From Streptomyces sp. ADI96-02 (GTDB lineage: Bacteria > Actinomycetota > Actinomycetes > Streptomycetales > Streptomycetaceae), in NCBI RefSeq assembly GCF_003846185.1, contig NZ_ML123034.1, forward strand, positions 139,855 through 187,529: a stretch of 47,675 nucleotides of DNA. The letters run 5' to 3'. This document shows positions 1 through 7,251 of the stretch, in pieces; within the stretch, counting starts at the first letter, position 1, and the number at the start of each line of letters is the position of its first letter. Made by a program: the position numbers and the translations under genes. The notes beneath the pieces were generated by a model. It saw only the letters and a list, made by a program, of their open reading frames with translations. It was not told the origin of the DNA and did no database searches.

Positions 1-1
1 C

Positions 2-814
2 CGGCTCGCCGCGCACGAGCGGCCCGCCGATCTCGTTCCGCTGCTCGCCCGGCCGCTCCCGCTGGCCGTGATCTGCGACCTGCTCGGTGTCCCCCGGGAG
101 GACGGCGATCGGCTCGACGCCTGGTGCGACGCCCTGCGCAATCTGACGGCCGCCCCGGACGCGGAGGTCACGGCCGCCGTCGGGGAGATGACCGGTTACC
201 TGACCGGGCTCGTCGCGGCCAAGCGCCGGCGAGGCGGCGACGACGTGCTGAGCACCTTGATCGCCGCACGGGACGAGGGCGACCGGCTCAGCCAGGACGA
301 GCTGGTCTCCTTCGCTCTCGTGCTGCTAGCCGGGGGCTACGGCACCACGGCCGACCGGCTCGCCGGCTCGGTGCACCTGCTGCTGGACGACCCCGCGCGG
401 TACGGACAGCTGGTCCGCGAACCGGCGACGATCCCCCGCGCCGTCGAGGAACTGCTGCGCTACGCCCAGACCAACGTGCAGGCCAACCTGCGGGTCGCCA
501 CCGAGGAGCTCCGGATCGGCGGCGTCCGGATCGCCGAGGGCGAGGCCGTGATGGCGATCAACTCGTCGGCCAACCACGACGAGAACGTCTTCGACGCCCC
601 CGATCTCCTCGACCTGGCCCGCGAACGCAATCCGCATCTCGGGTTCGGCCACGGCGTCCACCACTGCGTCGGCGCCCAGATCGCGCGCGTCCAGCTCCAG
701 GAAGCCCTGGCCGGGCTCGTACGCCGGTTCCCGGGGCTGCGCGCCGCCGGGCCGACCGAGTGGAAGACCGGTCTGAAGACGCGGGGACCCCGCAGCCTGC
801 CCGTGAGCTGGTGA
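2..814 (+). CDS. Cytochrome P450, 5'-truncated by the window edge
   Basis: Haem-thiolate monooxygenase that inserts oxygen from O2 into a small organic substrate, which cannot be named here. The reading frame is open to the window edge, so the N-terminus lies outside. Visible are the K-helix ExxR (EELLR), and the haem-binding loop FGHGVHHCVG with the cysteine ligand, followed by QIARVQLQEAL. The I-helix reads LLLAGGYGTTADRL: the acidic residue usual before TT (AGxETT or AGxDTT) is glycine, so proton delivery may differ from the classical scheme. A [3Fe-4S] ferredoxin starts 7 bases downstream with its SD overlapping the P450 stop, which fits an electron-donor pair. Confidence 0.95.
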   Translation, partial: RLAAHERPADLVPLLARPLPLAVICDLLGVPREDGDRLDAWCDALRNLTAAPDAEVTAAVGEMTGYLTGLVAAKRRRGGDDVLSTLIAARDEGDRLSQDELVSFALVLLAGGYGTTADRLAGSVHLLLDDPARYGQLVREPATIPRAVEELLRYAQTNVQANLRVATEELRIGGVRIAEGEAVMAINSSANHDENVFDAPDLLDLARERNPHLGFGHGVHHCVGAQIARVQLQEALAGLVRRFPGLRAAGPTEWKTGLKTRGPRSLPVSW

Positions 815-821
815 GGCGGTC

Positions 822-1094
822 GTGCCCCGTGAAGGCGAGCCCCGTACGGCTCGTGCGGCAGGCCCGGAGGCCGCGGCCCGGGTCTTCGTCGACCCGGCCC
901 TGTGCATCGGGTCCGGCATCTGCCTCGCCACCGCGCCCCGGCACTTCGAACCCGGCGGGGACAACCGCTCGCGGGCACGGCCCGACGCTCCGGCGTCGGA
1001 CGAGTCGGCCGAGGACGCGGCGGCCCTGTGCCCGGTGGAAGCCATCGGCCTCGTCGCCGGGCCGCCCGCGCCAGGCCCGCCGCCGGGCCCCTGA
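822..1094 (+). CDS. [3Fe-4S] ferredoxin, P450 redox partner
   Basis: Small cytoplasmic electron carrier for the P450 just upstream. The 90-aa product has C28-x5-C34 (CIGSGIC) and C70-P (LCPVEAI). This is the three-cysteine pattern of actinobacterial [3Fe-4S] ferredoxins, with a glycine where a fourth cysteine would make [4Fe-4S]. The GTG start is chosen because GAGG at 813-816 lies 5 bases upstream. The N-terminal 19 residues and the Pro/Gly-rich C-terminus are longer than in minimal family members. No ferredoxin reductase is visible nearby, so electrons probably come from a housekeeping reductase encoded elsewhere. Confidence 0.92.
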   Translation: MPREGEPRTARAAGPEAAARVFVDPALCIGSGICLATAPRHFEPGGDNRSRARPDAPASDESAEDAAALCPVEAIGLVAGPPAPGPPPGP

Positions 1095-1145
1095 CAGCCG
1101 GCGGCTCGACGACGCCCCCGTACCCGTACCCGGAAGGATCGCCGC

Positions 1146-1967
1146 ATGCGGACACTGACCCTCGGCAACGGGGTGTCCGTCCCCCGGCTCGGCCTCGGCG
1201 TCTGGCCGCTGACCGACGCCCAGGCGTACGCCGCCGTCTCGCACGCCCTGGCCTGCGGCTACCGGCACTTCGACACCGCCCGGGTGTACGACAACGAGGC
1301 AGGGGTCGGCCGCGCGATCCGGGATGCCGGGATCCCGCGGCAGGACGTCTTCCTCACCACCAAGCTCTGGAACGCCGACCAGGGCTACGACGCCGCACTG
1401 CGGGCCTTCGACGCCGCCCTCCAGCGCCTGGGCACGGACTATGTCGACCTCTACCTGATCCACTGGCCCGTTCCGGAACAGGACCTGTACGTCGAGTCCT
1501 ACCGGGCGCTCGAACAGCTCCACCGCGACGGACGCGCACGGGCGATCGGCGTCTCCAACTTCACCGCCGCGACCCTGGAACGCCTGCTGTCGTGTACCGA
1601 TGTCGTTCCGGCCCTCAACCAGATCGAGCTCCACCCCTACTTCCAGCAGCGCCGCATGCGGGAGTCGTGCGCCCTCAGGTCCATCGCGACCGGCGCGTGG
1701 AGCCCGCTGGCCCAGGGCGGCGCGCTGCTCGACGAGCCCGTGCTGCTGGGCATCGCCGGGCGGCACGGGAAGACGGCGGCCCAGGTCGTCATCCGCTGGC
1801 ACCTCCAGCTCGGCCATGTGGTGATCCCCCGGTCCGTGAACCCGTCACGGATCGAGGAGAACATCGACGTCTTCGACTTCCGGCTCGGCGACGAGGAGAT
1901 GCGCGCGATCGCCGCCCTCGACGACGACGGCGGCCGGATCGGCCCTGATCCGGACGGACCGGGTTGA
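1146..1967 (+). CDS. Aldo/keto reductase
   Basis: NADPH-dependent carbonyl reductase of the AKR superfamily (TIM barrel). The catalytic tetrad is readable: D43 and Y48 (FDTARVYDNE), K73 (TTKLWN) and H106 (LIHWP). The cofactor-binding C-terminal signature IPRSVNPSRIEEN is present. The 273-aa length is normal. GGAAGG precedes the ATG. It follows the ferredoxin by about 50 bases on the same strand, so it may be cotranscribed with the P450 and act on the same substrate; that link is inference. The region around residue 180 (SCALRSIATGAWSPL) is slightly shorter than in typical members, which read LxAYSPL. Confidence 0.93.
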   Translation: MRTLTLGNGVSVPRLGLGVWPLTDAQAYAAVSHALACGYRHFDTARVYDNEAGVGRAIRDAGIPRQDVFLTTKLWNADQGYDAALRAFDAALQRLGTDYVDLYLIHWPVPEQDLYVESYRALEQLHRDGRARAIGVSNFTAATLERLLSCTDVVPALNQIELHPYFQQRRMRESCALRSIATGAWSPLAQGGALLDEPVLLGIAGRHGKTAAQVVIRWHLQLGHVVIPRSVNPSRIEENIDVFDFRLGDEEMRAIAALDDDGGRIGPDPDGPG

Positions 1968-2285
1968 TGTGGCGAGTCTGGTCGATGCCCGGGGGGCGTT
2001 CGATGTGGGGGCCACATGGCGTGCGACCCCCGGGGCCTGTCGAGGGGTGGCTCGGAAGCGGTTCGAGGGGCGCGGCAGCCAGGGCTTGTGGGTCCCGGAG
2101 GTGCGGGGCGCGACCGGTGCGCGGACGGTGTCCTTCACCGCGAGCTTCCCGGTGATCAGAGAGGACTTCTCCAGCGCGTCCGCACACGCGTTCCCGCTCA
2201 GGAGGTAGACCCCGTGGCCCTCCCCGTCCTTGACGGTCACCACCTTCGAGCGGCACCTCCCGGGCGAAGGGGCGGAAGCGGGCTC
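1968..2285. other. 318-base gap with a possible decayed gene fragment
   Basis: No convincing complete gene. On the minus strand, roughly 2243 down to 2090, one frame has strongly GC-biased third positions and reads like a secreted-protein C-terminus (VTVKDGEGHGVYLLSG, then LITGKLAVKDTV). It has no good start or RBS and runs on into low-quality sequence under the reductase gene. It may be the remnant of a small gene; I do not recognise the family. The gap separates the convergent reductase and response regulator genes, and I see no strong terminator hairpin in it. Confidence 0.3.
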
Positions 2286-2891
2286 TCAGAGCCATCCGCG
2301 TTCGCGCGCGATGCGGGCGGCGACATGGCGGTTCTCGGCGCCGAGCTTCGCCGCGGCGGCCGAGAGGTAGTTGCGCACGGTCCCGGCGGACAGCGACGCG
2401 CGGGACGCGATGTCGCTGACCGGCGCACCGTCCTCCGCGTACGCCAGAAGCTCCGCCTCGCGGGGCGTCAGGGGCGACTCGCCCGCGGCGATGGCGTCGG
2501 CCGCGAGTTCCTGGTCGATGTAGCGGCTGCCCGTGTGCACGGTGCGGATGATCCGCGCCAGTTCCCGCGCGGACACCGTCTTGGGTACGAAGCCGCGCAC
2601 CCCGACGCTCAGGGCACGTTTCAGCGCCCCCGGACCGGCGTGGCTGGTGACGATCATCGAGGCGCAGCCGGGCAGGGTGTCGCGCAGCCGCTCCGCGACC
2701 ACGACACCGTCCAGGACGGGCATCCGGAGGTCGAGGACGGCGACGTCGGGGCGGTGCGCCACGGCCATGGCCAGCGCCTCGTCGCCCGTTCCGGCCTGGG
2801 CGACCACGTCGATGTCGTCCTCCAGTCCGAGGAGCGAGGCGAGGGCACCGCGGATCAGGTGCTCGTCGTCCGCCAGCAGGACCCTGATCAT
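2286..2891 (-). CDS. NarL/DesR-type response regulator
   Basis: Cytoplasmic transcription factor, 201 aa. The receiver domain spans about 1-118, with acidic pocket D8-D9, phospho-acceptor D54 (AVLDLRMP), T82 (VTSHAG) and K104 (FVPKTVS). A LuxR-type helix-turn-helix follows at about 139-185 (LTPREAELL, then SDIASRASLSAGTVRNYL). The ATG overlaps the stop of the upstream histidine kinase by four bases (ATGA), so the two proteins are translationally coupled and form a cognate pair. The open frame continues upstream through the kinase, but that extension is out-of-frame kinase sequence, not protein. Targets are unknown; no transporter or desaturase sits beside the pair. Confidence 0.95.
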   Translation of the reverse strand: MIRVLLADDEHLIRGALASLLGLEDDIDVVAQAGTGDEALAMAVAHRPDVAVLDLRMPVLDGVVVAERLRDTLPGCASMIVTSHAGPGALKRALSVGVRGFVPKTVSARELARIIRTVHTGSRYIDQELAADAIAAGESPLTPREAELLAYAEDGAPVSDIASRASLSAGTVRNYLSAAAAKLGAENRHVAARIARERGWL

Positions 2892-4138
2892 GCGTCTGCC
2901 TCCCATGGAATGCGCACGGTCAGGTGGAAGACCCCGCCCGGCCGCCGTTCGGTGACCAGCGTGCCGTTCAGCGCGGACAGGCGTTCCCTCAGGCCCGGCA
3001 GCCCGGTGCCGGGCCCCTCCGCCGCCTCGGGCGCCCCGTCGTTCTCCACCACCAGCAGCACCGCGCCCGGCCCGGCCGTGCGCAGCGACACGTTGCAGCG
3101 TGAGGCTCCCTGGGCGTGGCGGAGCACGTTCGTCGTCGCCTCGCGCACCGCCCAGCCGAGTGCGGCCTGGATGTCGGAGGGCAGCCGGGCGGCGGGGCCC
3201 TCCTCGATGCGGCAGGTGATGCCCGCCGCTTCCAGCACCGAACGGGCGCCGGCCAGTTCGGTGTGCAGATCGGCGGTGCGGTAGCCGCGCACCACCGACC
3301 GGATCTCCCGCTGCGAGTCCTGCGCGATGCGCTGCACCTCCCTCATCTGCTCCTCGGCCTCCGGCCTGCCACGCCGCACCAGTTGCACCGCGAGTTCGCT
3401 CTTGAGCGCGACGACCGCGAGATTGCGGCCCAGCACGTCGTGCAGGTCGCGGCCGAAGCGCAGCCTCTCCTCGGCCACGGCGAGCCGGGTCTGCGTCTGC
3501 CGTGCCGCGGCCAGTTCCTCGACGAGCCGGACGCTCCAGCCGCTGGCCCGGAACGCCACGGCCATGACGGGAGCCAGGAACACGGCCGCGCCGACCACGA
3601 GCGCCAGTTGGGTCCCCCGGAGCCCGACGGCCGCGCCGCCCGCCGTGATGGACACCGAGACGACCGCGACCAGCGCGGCTCCCCCGCCGCGCGACAGGGC
3701 CAGTGCGGGCGGCCCCGCGTAGAGCATCACCAGCCAGAACAGATACGGCGGCAGGCTGTCCTCGCCGATGCGGCCCGTGGCCACCAGGACGCACCCCAGG
3801 GCGGCCAGGGCCAGGGTCGCGGTCGTGTACAGGACGATCAGCCGGGCGGGCAGCGGTCCGTCCCCGAGGTAGTGGCGCAGGGCGGCACGTCCCAGGACCA
3901 CCTGGATCAGGGCGTGAAGCACGGCCGACACCGCCACGGAGGTCAGCGTCGCGGCCGACGAGTCGGTCTGCGCCACCCACAGGGCCCACAGCCCGACCTC
4001 GAAGAGCGCGAAGTAGGCGACGCTGCCGAGTGCGTACCGGCGGTAGCGGCCGGGGCCGTCCGGGCCGCCGAGCCGTTCCACCCAGTCGTTCACGCTCAAG
4101 AGTTCCCACTCCTTCGTCCCCGGCTCCGCCGTACTCAC
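2888..4138 (-). CDS. DesK-family membrane histidine kinase
   Basis: 416-aa sensor kinase. Residues about 38-200 are hydrophobic and give five or six membrane helices with no large extracellular domain, as in DesK-like sensors of membrane state. A dimerisation helix carries H233 in RFGRDLHDVLGRNLAVVALK (HisKA_3 type). The HATPase_c domain has its N box at REATTNVLRH (N337) and a G box at GTGLPGLRERL. The GTG start overlaps the stop of a 30-codon upstream ORF (GTGA) and the stop overlaps the regulator start (ATGA), so the whole unit looks coupled. The signal is unknown. Confidence 0.94.
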   Translation of the reverse strand: MSTAEPGTKEWELLSVNDWVERLGGPDGPGRYRRYALGSVAYFALFEVGLWALWVAQTDSSAATLTSVAVSAVLHALIQVVLGRAALRHYLGDGPLPARLIVLYTTATLALAALGCVLVATGRIGEDSLPPYLFWLVMLYAGPPALALSRGGGAALVAVVSVSITAGGAAVGLRGTQLALVVGAAVFLAPVMAVAFRASGWSVRLVEELAAARQTQTRLAVAEERLRFGRDLHDVLGRNLAVVALKSELAVQLVRRGRPEAEEQMREVQRIAQDSQREIRSVVRGYRTADLHTELAGARSVLEAAGITCRIEEGPAARLPSDIQAALGWAVREATTNVLRHAQGASRCNVSLRTAGPGAVLLVVENDGAPEAAEGPGTGLPGLRERLSALNGTLVTERRPGGVFHLTVRIPWEADA

Positions 4139-4227
4139 TGCCGCGAGTCCCGGCGGAACCCTCGCCGCACGGCGTCGAACCTCTCACGGATGCCCCGCGG
4201 ACCGGCGGTTTCGGTGAAGGTGCCCAT
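4135..4227 (-). CDS. Possible 30-aa leader ORF coupled to the kinase gene
   Basis: A 31-codon frame starts at ATG with AGGA four bases upstream and a GGGAGGG further up. It encodes a short basic peptide (MGTFTETAGPRG start, RRGFRRDSRQ end). Its TGA overlaps the kinase GTG by three bases, a typical translational-coupling arrangement. The peptide has no membrane segment. It could be a regulatory leader or simply a small protein of the operon. There is no family evidence, and short frames like this arise by chance in GC-rich DNA, so confidence rests on the RBS plus the exact stop-start overlap. Confidence 0.4.
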   Translation of the reverse strand: MGTFTETAGPRGIRERFDAVRRGFRRDSRQ

Positions 4228-4284
4228 GCGTCCTACCCTCCCCTCGCCGTCGAACCCGTGGCAGTGCGGTCTGTCACCGCTTCC

Positions 4285-4300
4285 CATGACGGATGTCATG
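4285..4300. promoter_or_regulatory. Perfect inverted repeat upstream of the two-component operon
   Basis: CATGAC and GTCATG form perfect 6-base arms around a 4-base spacer, about 60 bases upstream of the leader-ORF start. The size suits a dimeric NarL-type regulator, so autoregulation by the adjacent response regulator is a reasonable guess. No footprint-level evidence can be drawn from sequence alone. Confidence 0.4.
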
Positions 4301-4345
4301 AGGTCGCAAGGCGGAGAGACCCGCGCTCGCCACGCAGGGGCTCGA

Positions 4346-5125
4346 TCAGGTTCGACGGCGTCGCGGCACGTCGTCGCCGTGCCGGGTGACCGGACGCCCG
4401 AATCGCACGGCGACACCGGCGGAGTAGAGGACGCTCACGGGGTCACCGACCGGTGCCGGCAGTCCCGCGGCCACGACGAGGTCCTCGTCGCAGTCCAGGA
4501 GCTCCGCCCGGCGCAGCGGCCAGCTCGGATGGGCGTTGGGCAGAAAGACCGGACGACCGAAGAACGTGCCGTGCACGCCCCAACGGGCGGTCAGGAAGTG
4601 TTCCAGGCCGGTCGGTTCCCCGATCCGCTCGCCGACGCGGATCACGATCCTGCTCCTCGCCCCGCGGGGGCCCGGCCGGCGCCGCGTGCTCGTGTAGGCG
4701 AGGGTGTCGCCCGAGCGCGTGATGTCCATCCGGGACCATACGTAGGGCAGCCGGAACACGATCCGCGCCGTGGCGACCGCGATCAGCCGCGAGGCGTCGA
4801 GGGAGCGGAAGACCACTCCGCGCCTTCCTTCGGAGTCCACCGAGTACAGCCGGACGTTGGTCTCCGGGAAGGTGCCCAGGTACGGGATGCCCGGCAACCC
4901 GAACCAGCCCGTCCGGTGCATCCGGAACGCCACCAGTCCCACGTACGTGACGCCGTCGATCTCGTCCGGCACGGTTCCCGGTGGCAGCAGCGGCGCCACG
5001 TCGGCCGGGTCGACGGCCCAGTGCAGAAAGGCCAGATCCAGCCATGCCTGCGTGAGCAGGGGAACGGCCGGCACGGAGGAGGGTTCGGCCGACACCGGCT
5101 CCGGATCGTGCGCGGCTGAGGTCAC
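4346..5125 (-). CDS. DUF2071 (YqjF-type) protein
   Basis: 259-aa protein with the recognisable DUF2071 layout: LTQAWLDLAFLHWAVDP near the N-terminus, then LLPPGTVPDEIDGVTYVGLVAFRM, then LGTFPETNVRLYSV and GVVFRSLDASRLIAV. The family is widespread in actinobacteria and has no established reaction. Start GTG gives MTSAAHDPE; no strong SD is visible, so the first 20 residues are uncertain. It ends about 120 bases before the leader ORF of the two-component operon and is transcribed toward it. The Arg-rich C-terminus (RHGDDVPRRRRT) is probably disordered. Confidence 0.85.
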   Translation of the reverse strand: MTSAAHDPEPVSAEPSSVPAVPLLTQAWLDLAFLHWAVDPADVAPLLPPGTVPDEIDGVTYVGLVAFRMHRTGWFGLPGIPYLGTFPETNVRLYSVDSEGRRGVVFRSLDASRLIAVATARIVFRLPYVWSRMDITRSGDTLAYTSTRRRPGPRGARSRIVIRVGERIGEPTGLEHFLTARWGVHGTFFGRPVFLPNAHPSWPLRRAELLDCDEDLVVAAGLPAPVGDPVSVLYSAGVAVRFGRPVTRHGDDVPRRRRT

Positions 5126-5225
5126 TTCCGCAGCATCTCAGAGCCGCCCCGCCACCGCCGCCCGGCATGCCGCGCACGGGCCCCGGCCGGTCGGCGGGCG
5201 GGGTGCCTTTCCAGCCCATCAGTAA

Positions 5226-5265
5226 TGACAGGGGCATGACGATCTGTCAGGGCGGGGCATAGGTT
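5226..5265 (+). promoter_or_regulatory. Candidate snapalysin promoter with inverted repeat
   Basis: TGACAG (5226-5231) and CTGTCA (5244-5249) form perfect arms with a 12-base spacer. Overlapping them, ATGACG at 5236 and TAGGTT at 5260 resemble a -35 and -10 box with an 18-base spacer. The resulting leader to the chosen start would be about 110 nt. Moderate guess. Confidence 0.35.
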
Positions 5266-5382
5266 CAACGGCCCCCCGGGAGGCTCGGCGACCGGCCCTC
5301 ACCTCGGTCCGTTCGCATACCCCCGTCCTCCCGCACTCTCGGTTCCGCACGGACCCGAGCCCCCATGAGTGAAGGGACAGCA

Positions 5383-5970
5383 ATGCTGGATTCCATCTGG
5401 CTCAGAGCGGCCGGCGTCGCCGCAGCGTTCACCCTGGCCGCGGCGACGGCGGCGAACGCCGCGCCCGCGCCGGACCCGGCGGCGACGGAGGGTGCGGCGG
5501 CAGCCGTGACGCTCCGGTACGACGACAGCCGGGCCGGCGGTTGGGAGGCGGCGATCGCGGCCGGAGTCGCCTCGTGGAACGCGAACGTCGACAACGTCAA
5601 GCTGGTCGAGGCCGCGCCCGGCACACGCGCGGAGATCCAGATCGTGGCCACCAGCGGCTGGCCGCAGGCCACGCTCGGCCCGGTCCGTCCGGGCGGCCAG
5701 GGTCGGGTGGAACTCGGCAGCCAGGCGGTGACGCAGGGCCACGACAAGACCCGGATCGCCGCGCACGAGCTGGGCCACAGCCTGGGCCTGCCGGACACCA
5801 AGCCCGGCCCGTGCTCCCAGCTGATGTCCGGCTCGACCGCCGGCACGGCCTGCCGGAACGCGGTCCCGAACGCGACCGAGCAGGCCCGCGTCGAGTCCTT
5901 CTACGCCAACGGCCTCGGCCTCGCCGCACTCGCCCCGGCCGACGGGCGGGTCCTGGTGGACGCGTCGTAG
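5383..5970 (+). CDS. snpA: Snapalysin-type secreted zinc metalloprotease
   Basis: Small neutral protease of family M7. The 195-aa precursor begins with a Sec signal peptide (GVAAAFTLAAATAANA, likely cleaved after ANA), a short propeptide, then the catalytic domain. The zinc site is H128-E129-LG-H132-SLGLP-D138 (HExxHxxGxxD), with C144 and C157 as the conserved disulfide pair and LMSG as the Met-turn. I start at the ATG at 5383 because GAAGGGA lies 6 bases upstream; an ATG six codons earlier has no SD. In S. lividans and S. coelicolor snpA is divergent from a LysR gene; here the neighbours are unrelated. Confidence 0.95.
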   Translation: MLDSIWLRAAGVAAAFTLAAATAANAAPAPDPAATEGAAAAVTLRYDDSRAGGWEAAIAAGVASWNANVDNVKLVEAAPGTRAEIQIVATSGWPQATLGPVRPGGQGRVELGSQAVTQGHDKTRIAAHELGHSLGLPDTKPGPCSQLMSGSTAGTACRNAVPNATEQARVESFYANGLGLAALAPADGRVLVDAS

Positions 5971-6034
5971 TCGGTTCCGCGACCGGCGGCACGAGGCGTC
6001 CGACCTCACTCCCGGGGTCGGGCGCCTCGCCGCG

Positions 6035-6577
6035 TCAGGGGCTGTCGCCCTCTTCGCACAGGGTGCTCAGCCGCTCCGTGAGAGCCGCCCTGACGTCTTC
6101 GGGGAGCACCGCCCCGTACGTGGCCTGGTAGAGCCAGAGTCCATCGACGGCCATCCGGGCCAGGAGCAGGTCCACGTCCCGCGGATCGACCGACTCCGGG
6201 AGGGGCGCCCAGCGGCTCATCAGCTCGTTCCACACCTGCGCGAGACCGGGGTGGCTCACCGACTCGATCATGAACGCGAGATCGGCCTTGGTCCCGACCC
6301 GCGCACCGACCCGCGTGTACGCGGCGATGGTCTCCCGGGTCGACGCCTCGGCGAGCGGCTTGCCGAGCTCGGCGGACAACTGCTCGTCCCACGCCGAGGT
6401 CAGGTGCCGATGGATCGCGATGAGGAGTTCGTCGCGCGTACGGAAGTGGTACATGAGCCCGCCCTTGGTCACACCGGCCTCCTCGGCCGCCGATTCCAGG
6501 GTCAGGCCGGTGATACCCTCACGCTCGGTCACACGGACGGCGGCATCCAGGATGAGATTCCTCGAACTCGGTCGCAT
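6035..6577 (-). CDS. TetR/AcrR family repressor
   Basis: 180-aa dimeric repressor. The N-terminal HTH reads RNLILDAAVRVTEREGITGLTLESAAEEAGVTKGGLMYHF; residues from about 60 on form the ligand-binding domain (TetR_C_6-like WAPLPES and LLARMAVDGLWL). The start is placed at MRPSSRN because the longer frame begins inside the operator at 6583-6608. The operator lies 6 bases upstream of this ATG, so the gene is very likely autorepressed. The VOC gene behind the operator is on the same strand, upstream, not divergent; regulated partners are therefore not obvious. Confidence 0.9.
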   Translation of the reverse strand: MRPSSRNLILDAAVRVTEREGITGLTLESAAEEAGVTKGGLMYHFRTRDELLIAIHRHLTSAWDEQLSAELGKPLAEASTRETIAAYTRVGARVGTKADLAFMIESVSHPGLAQVWNELMSRWAPLPESVDPRDVDLLLARMAVDGLWLYQATYGAVLPEDVRAALTERLSTLCEEGDSP

Positions 6578-6582
6578 GCCCA

Positions 6583-6608
6583 AACTGTACCATCTGGAAG
6601 GCACAGTT
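6583..6608. promoter_or_regulatory. TetR operator (inverted repeat)
   Basis: AACTGTACC and GGCACAGTT form 9-base arms with one mismatch around an 8-base spacer. The site is immediately upstream of the TetR start codon, where a repressor would cover the transcription start. Confidence 0.65.
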
Positions 6609-6672
6609 AAAGCCTGGCGTCGACGTGCCGGCCAACGCCCGCCACCCGGTCGGGGCGGGCACGCCGGGGCTG

Positions 6673-7173
6673 CTAGGCGGTCCGCAGCGCGGGGCGCTTG
6701 ATGAACTCGACGACCTCTCCGTCCGGCCCGTACACGAAGGCGACGGTCAGCGTCATCGGTGCGGCGCCCTTGGCGTCGACCCGGGCCGGGGCCATCAGCG
6801 GCCGGGCTCCGGCCGCGACGGCCCGGTCGAACAGCGTCGCGGGGTCCTCGGTCCGCACGGCGAAGTGCACCAGTGCCGCGTGCCGCGCCCGCTCCTCGTC
6901 GCCCGGACGGCCCGTGTCCGCGTCCAGTGGGCGGGAGTCGCCGCCGGGCGGGGTGGACGCCGCGTCGAAGATCTCGATGATCCGGTCGTCACCGGCGTCC
7001 AGGAACACGCAGCGGTTCACACCCGCCTCCGGCGCCGCCCACTCGTTGAGGAACCGGAAGCCCAGCGCCTCCGTGTAGAAGCGGACCGTGGCGTCGATGT
7101 CGTACGCGCGCAGAGCGATGTGGTCGAGCCCTGCGTTGAGAGGGGTGTCGGTGGTGTGGGCGGTGGCGGACAT
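6673..7173 (-). CDS. VOC superfamily (glyoxalase/dioxygenase-like) protein
   Basis: 166-aa metalloenzyme or binding protein with two beta-alpha-beta-beta-beta modules. Module 1 is GLDHIALRAYDIDATVRFYTEALGFRF; module 2 is HAALVHFAVRTEDPATLFDRAVAAGA and ends GPDGEVVEFI. Likely metal ligands are H18 in LDHIAL, a histidine in LVHFAV and the glutamate in EVVEFI. AGGAGA 6 bases before the ATG fixes the start. The substrate cannot be told: the fold covers glyoxalases, ring-cleavage dioxygenases and antibiotic-binding proteins. It lies between the OpuAC-type gene and the TetR gene, all on the minus strand. Confidence 0.87.
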   Translation of the reverse strand: MSATAHTTDTPLNAGLDHIALRAYDIDATVRFYTEALGFRFLNEWAAPEAGVNRCVFLDAGDDRIIEIFDAASTPPGGDSRPLDADTGRPGDEERARHAALVHFAVRTEDPATLFDRAVAAGARPLMAPARVDAKGAAPMTLTVAFVYGPDGEVVEFIKRPALRTA

Positions 7174-7251
7174 GCCGGTCTCCTGATGATGGCGGTGGGG
7201 TGAGCGTAAAGGTGAGGACGATGGTGAGGGTGGGGTGGATGACGTCGGTGG

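Noticed and set aside
1..1967. Biosynthetic gene cluster around the P450
   Set aside because: Only the P450, ferredoxin and reductase are visible; no core synthase lies within the window near them.
2892..4187. Open frame extending the response regulator by 430 residues upstream
   Set aside because: It is the kinase gene read out of frame: Arg/Gly/Pro-rich with no domain. The regulator starts at MIRVLLADDE with an ATGA overlap.
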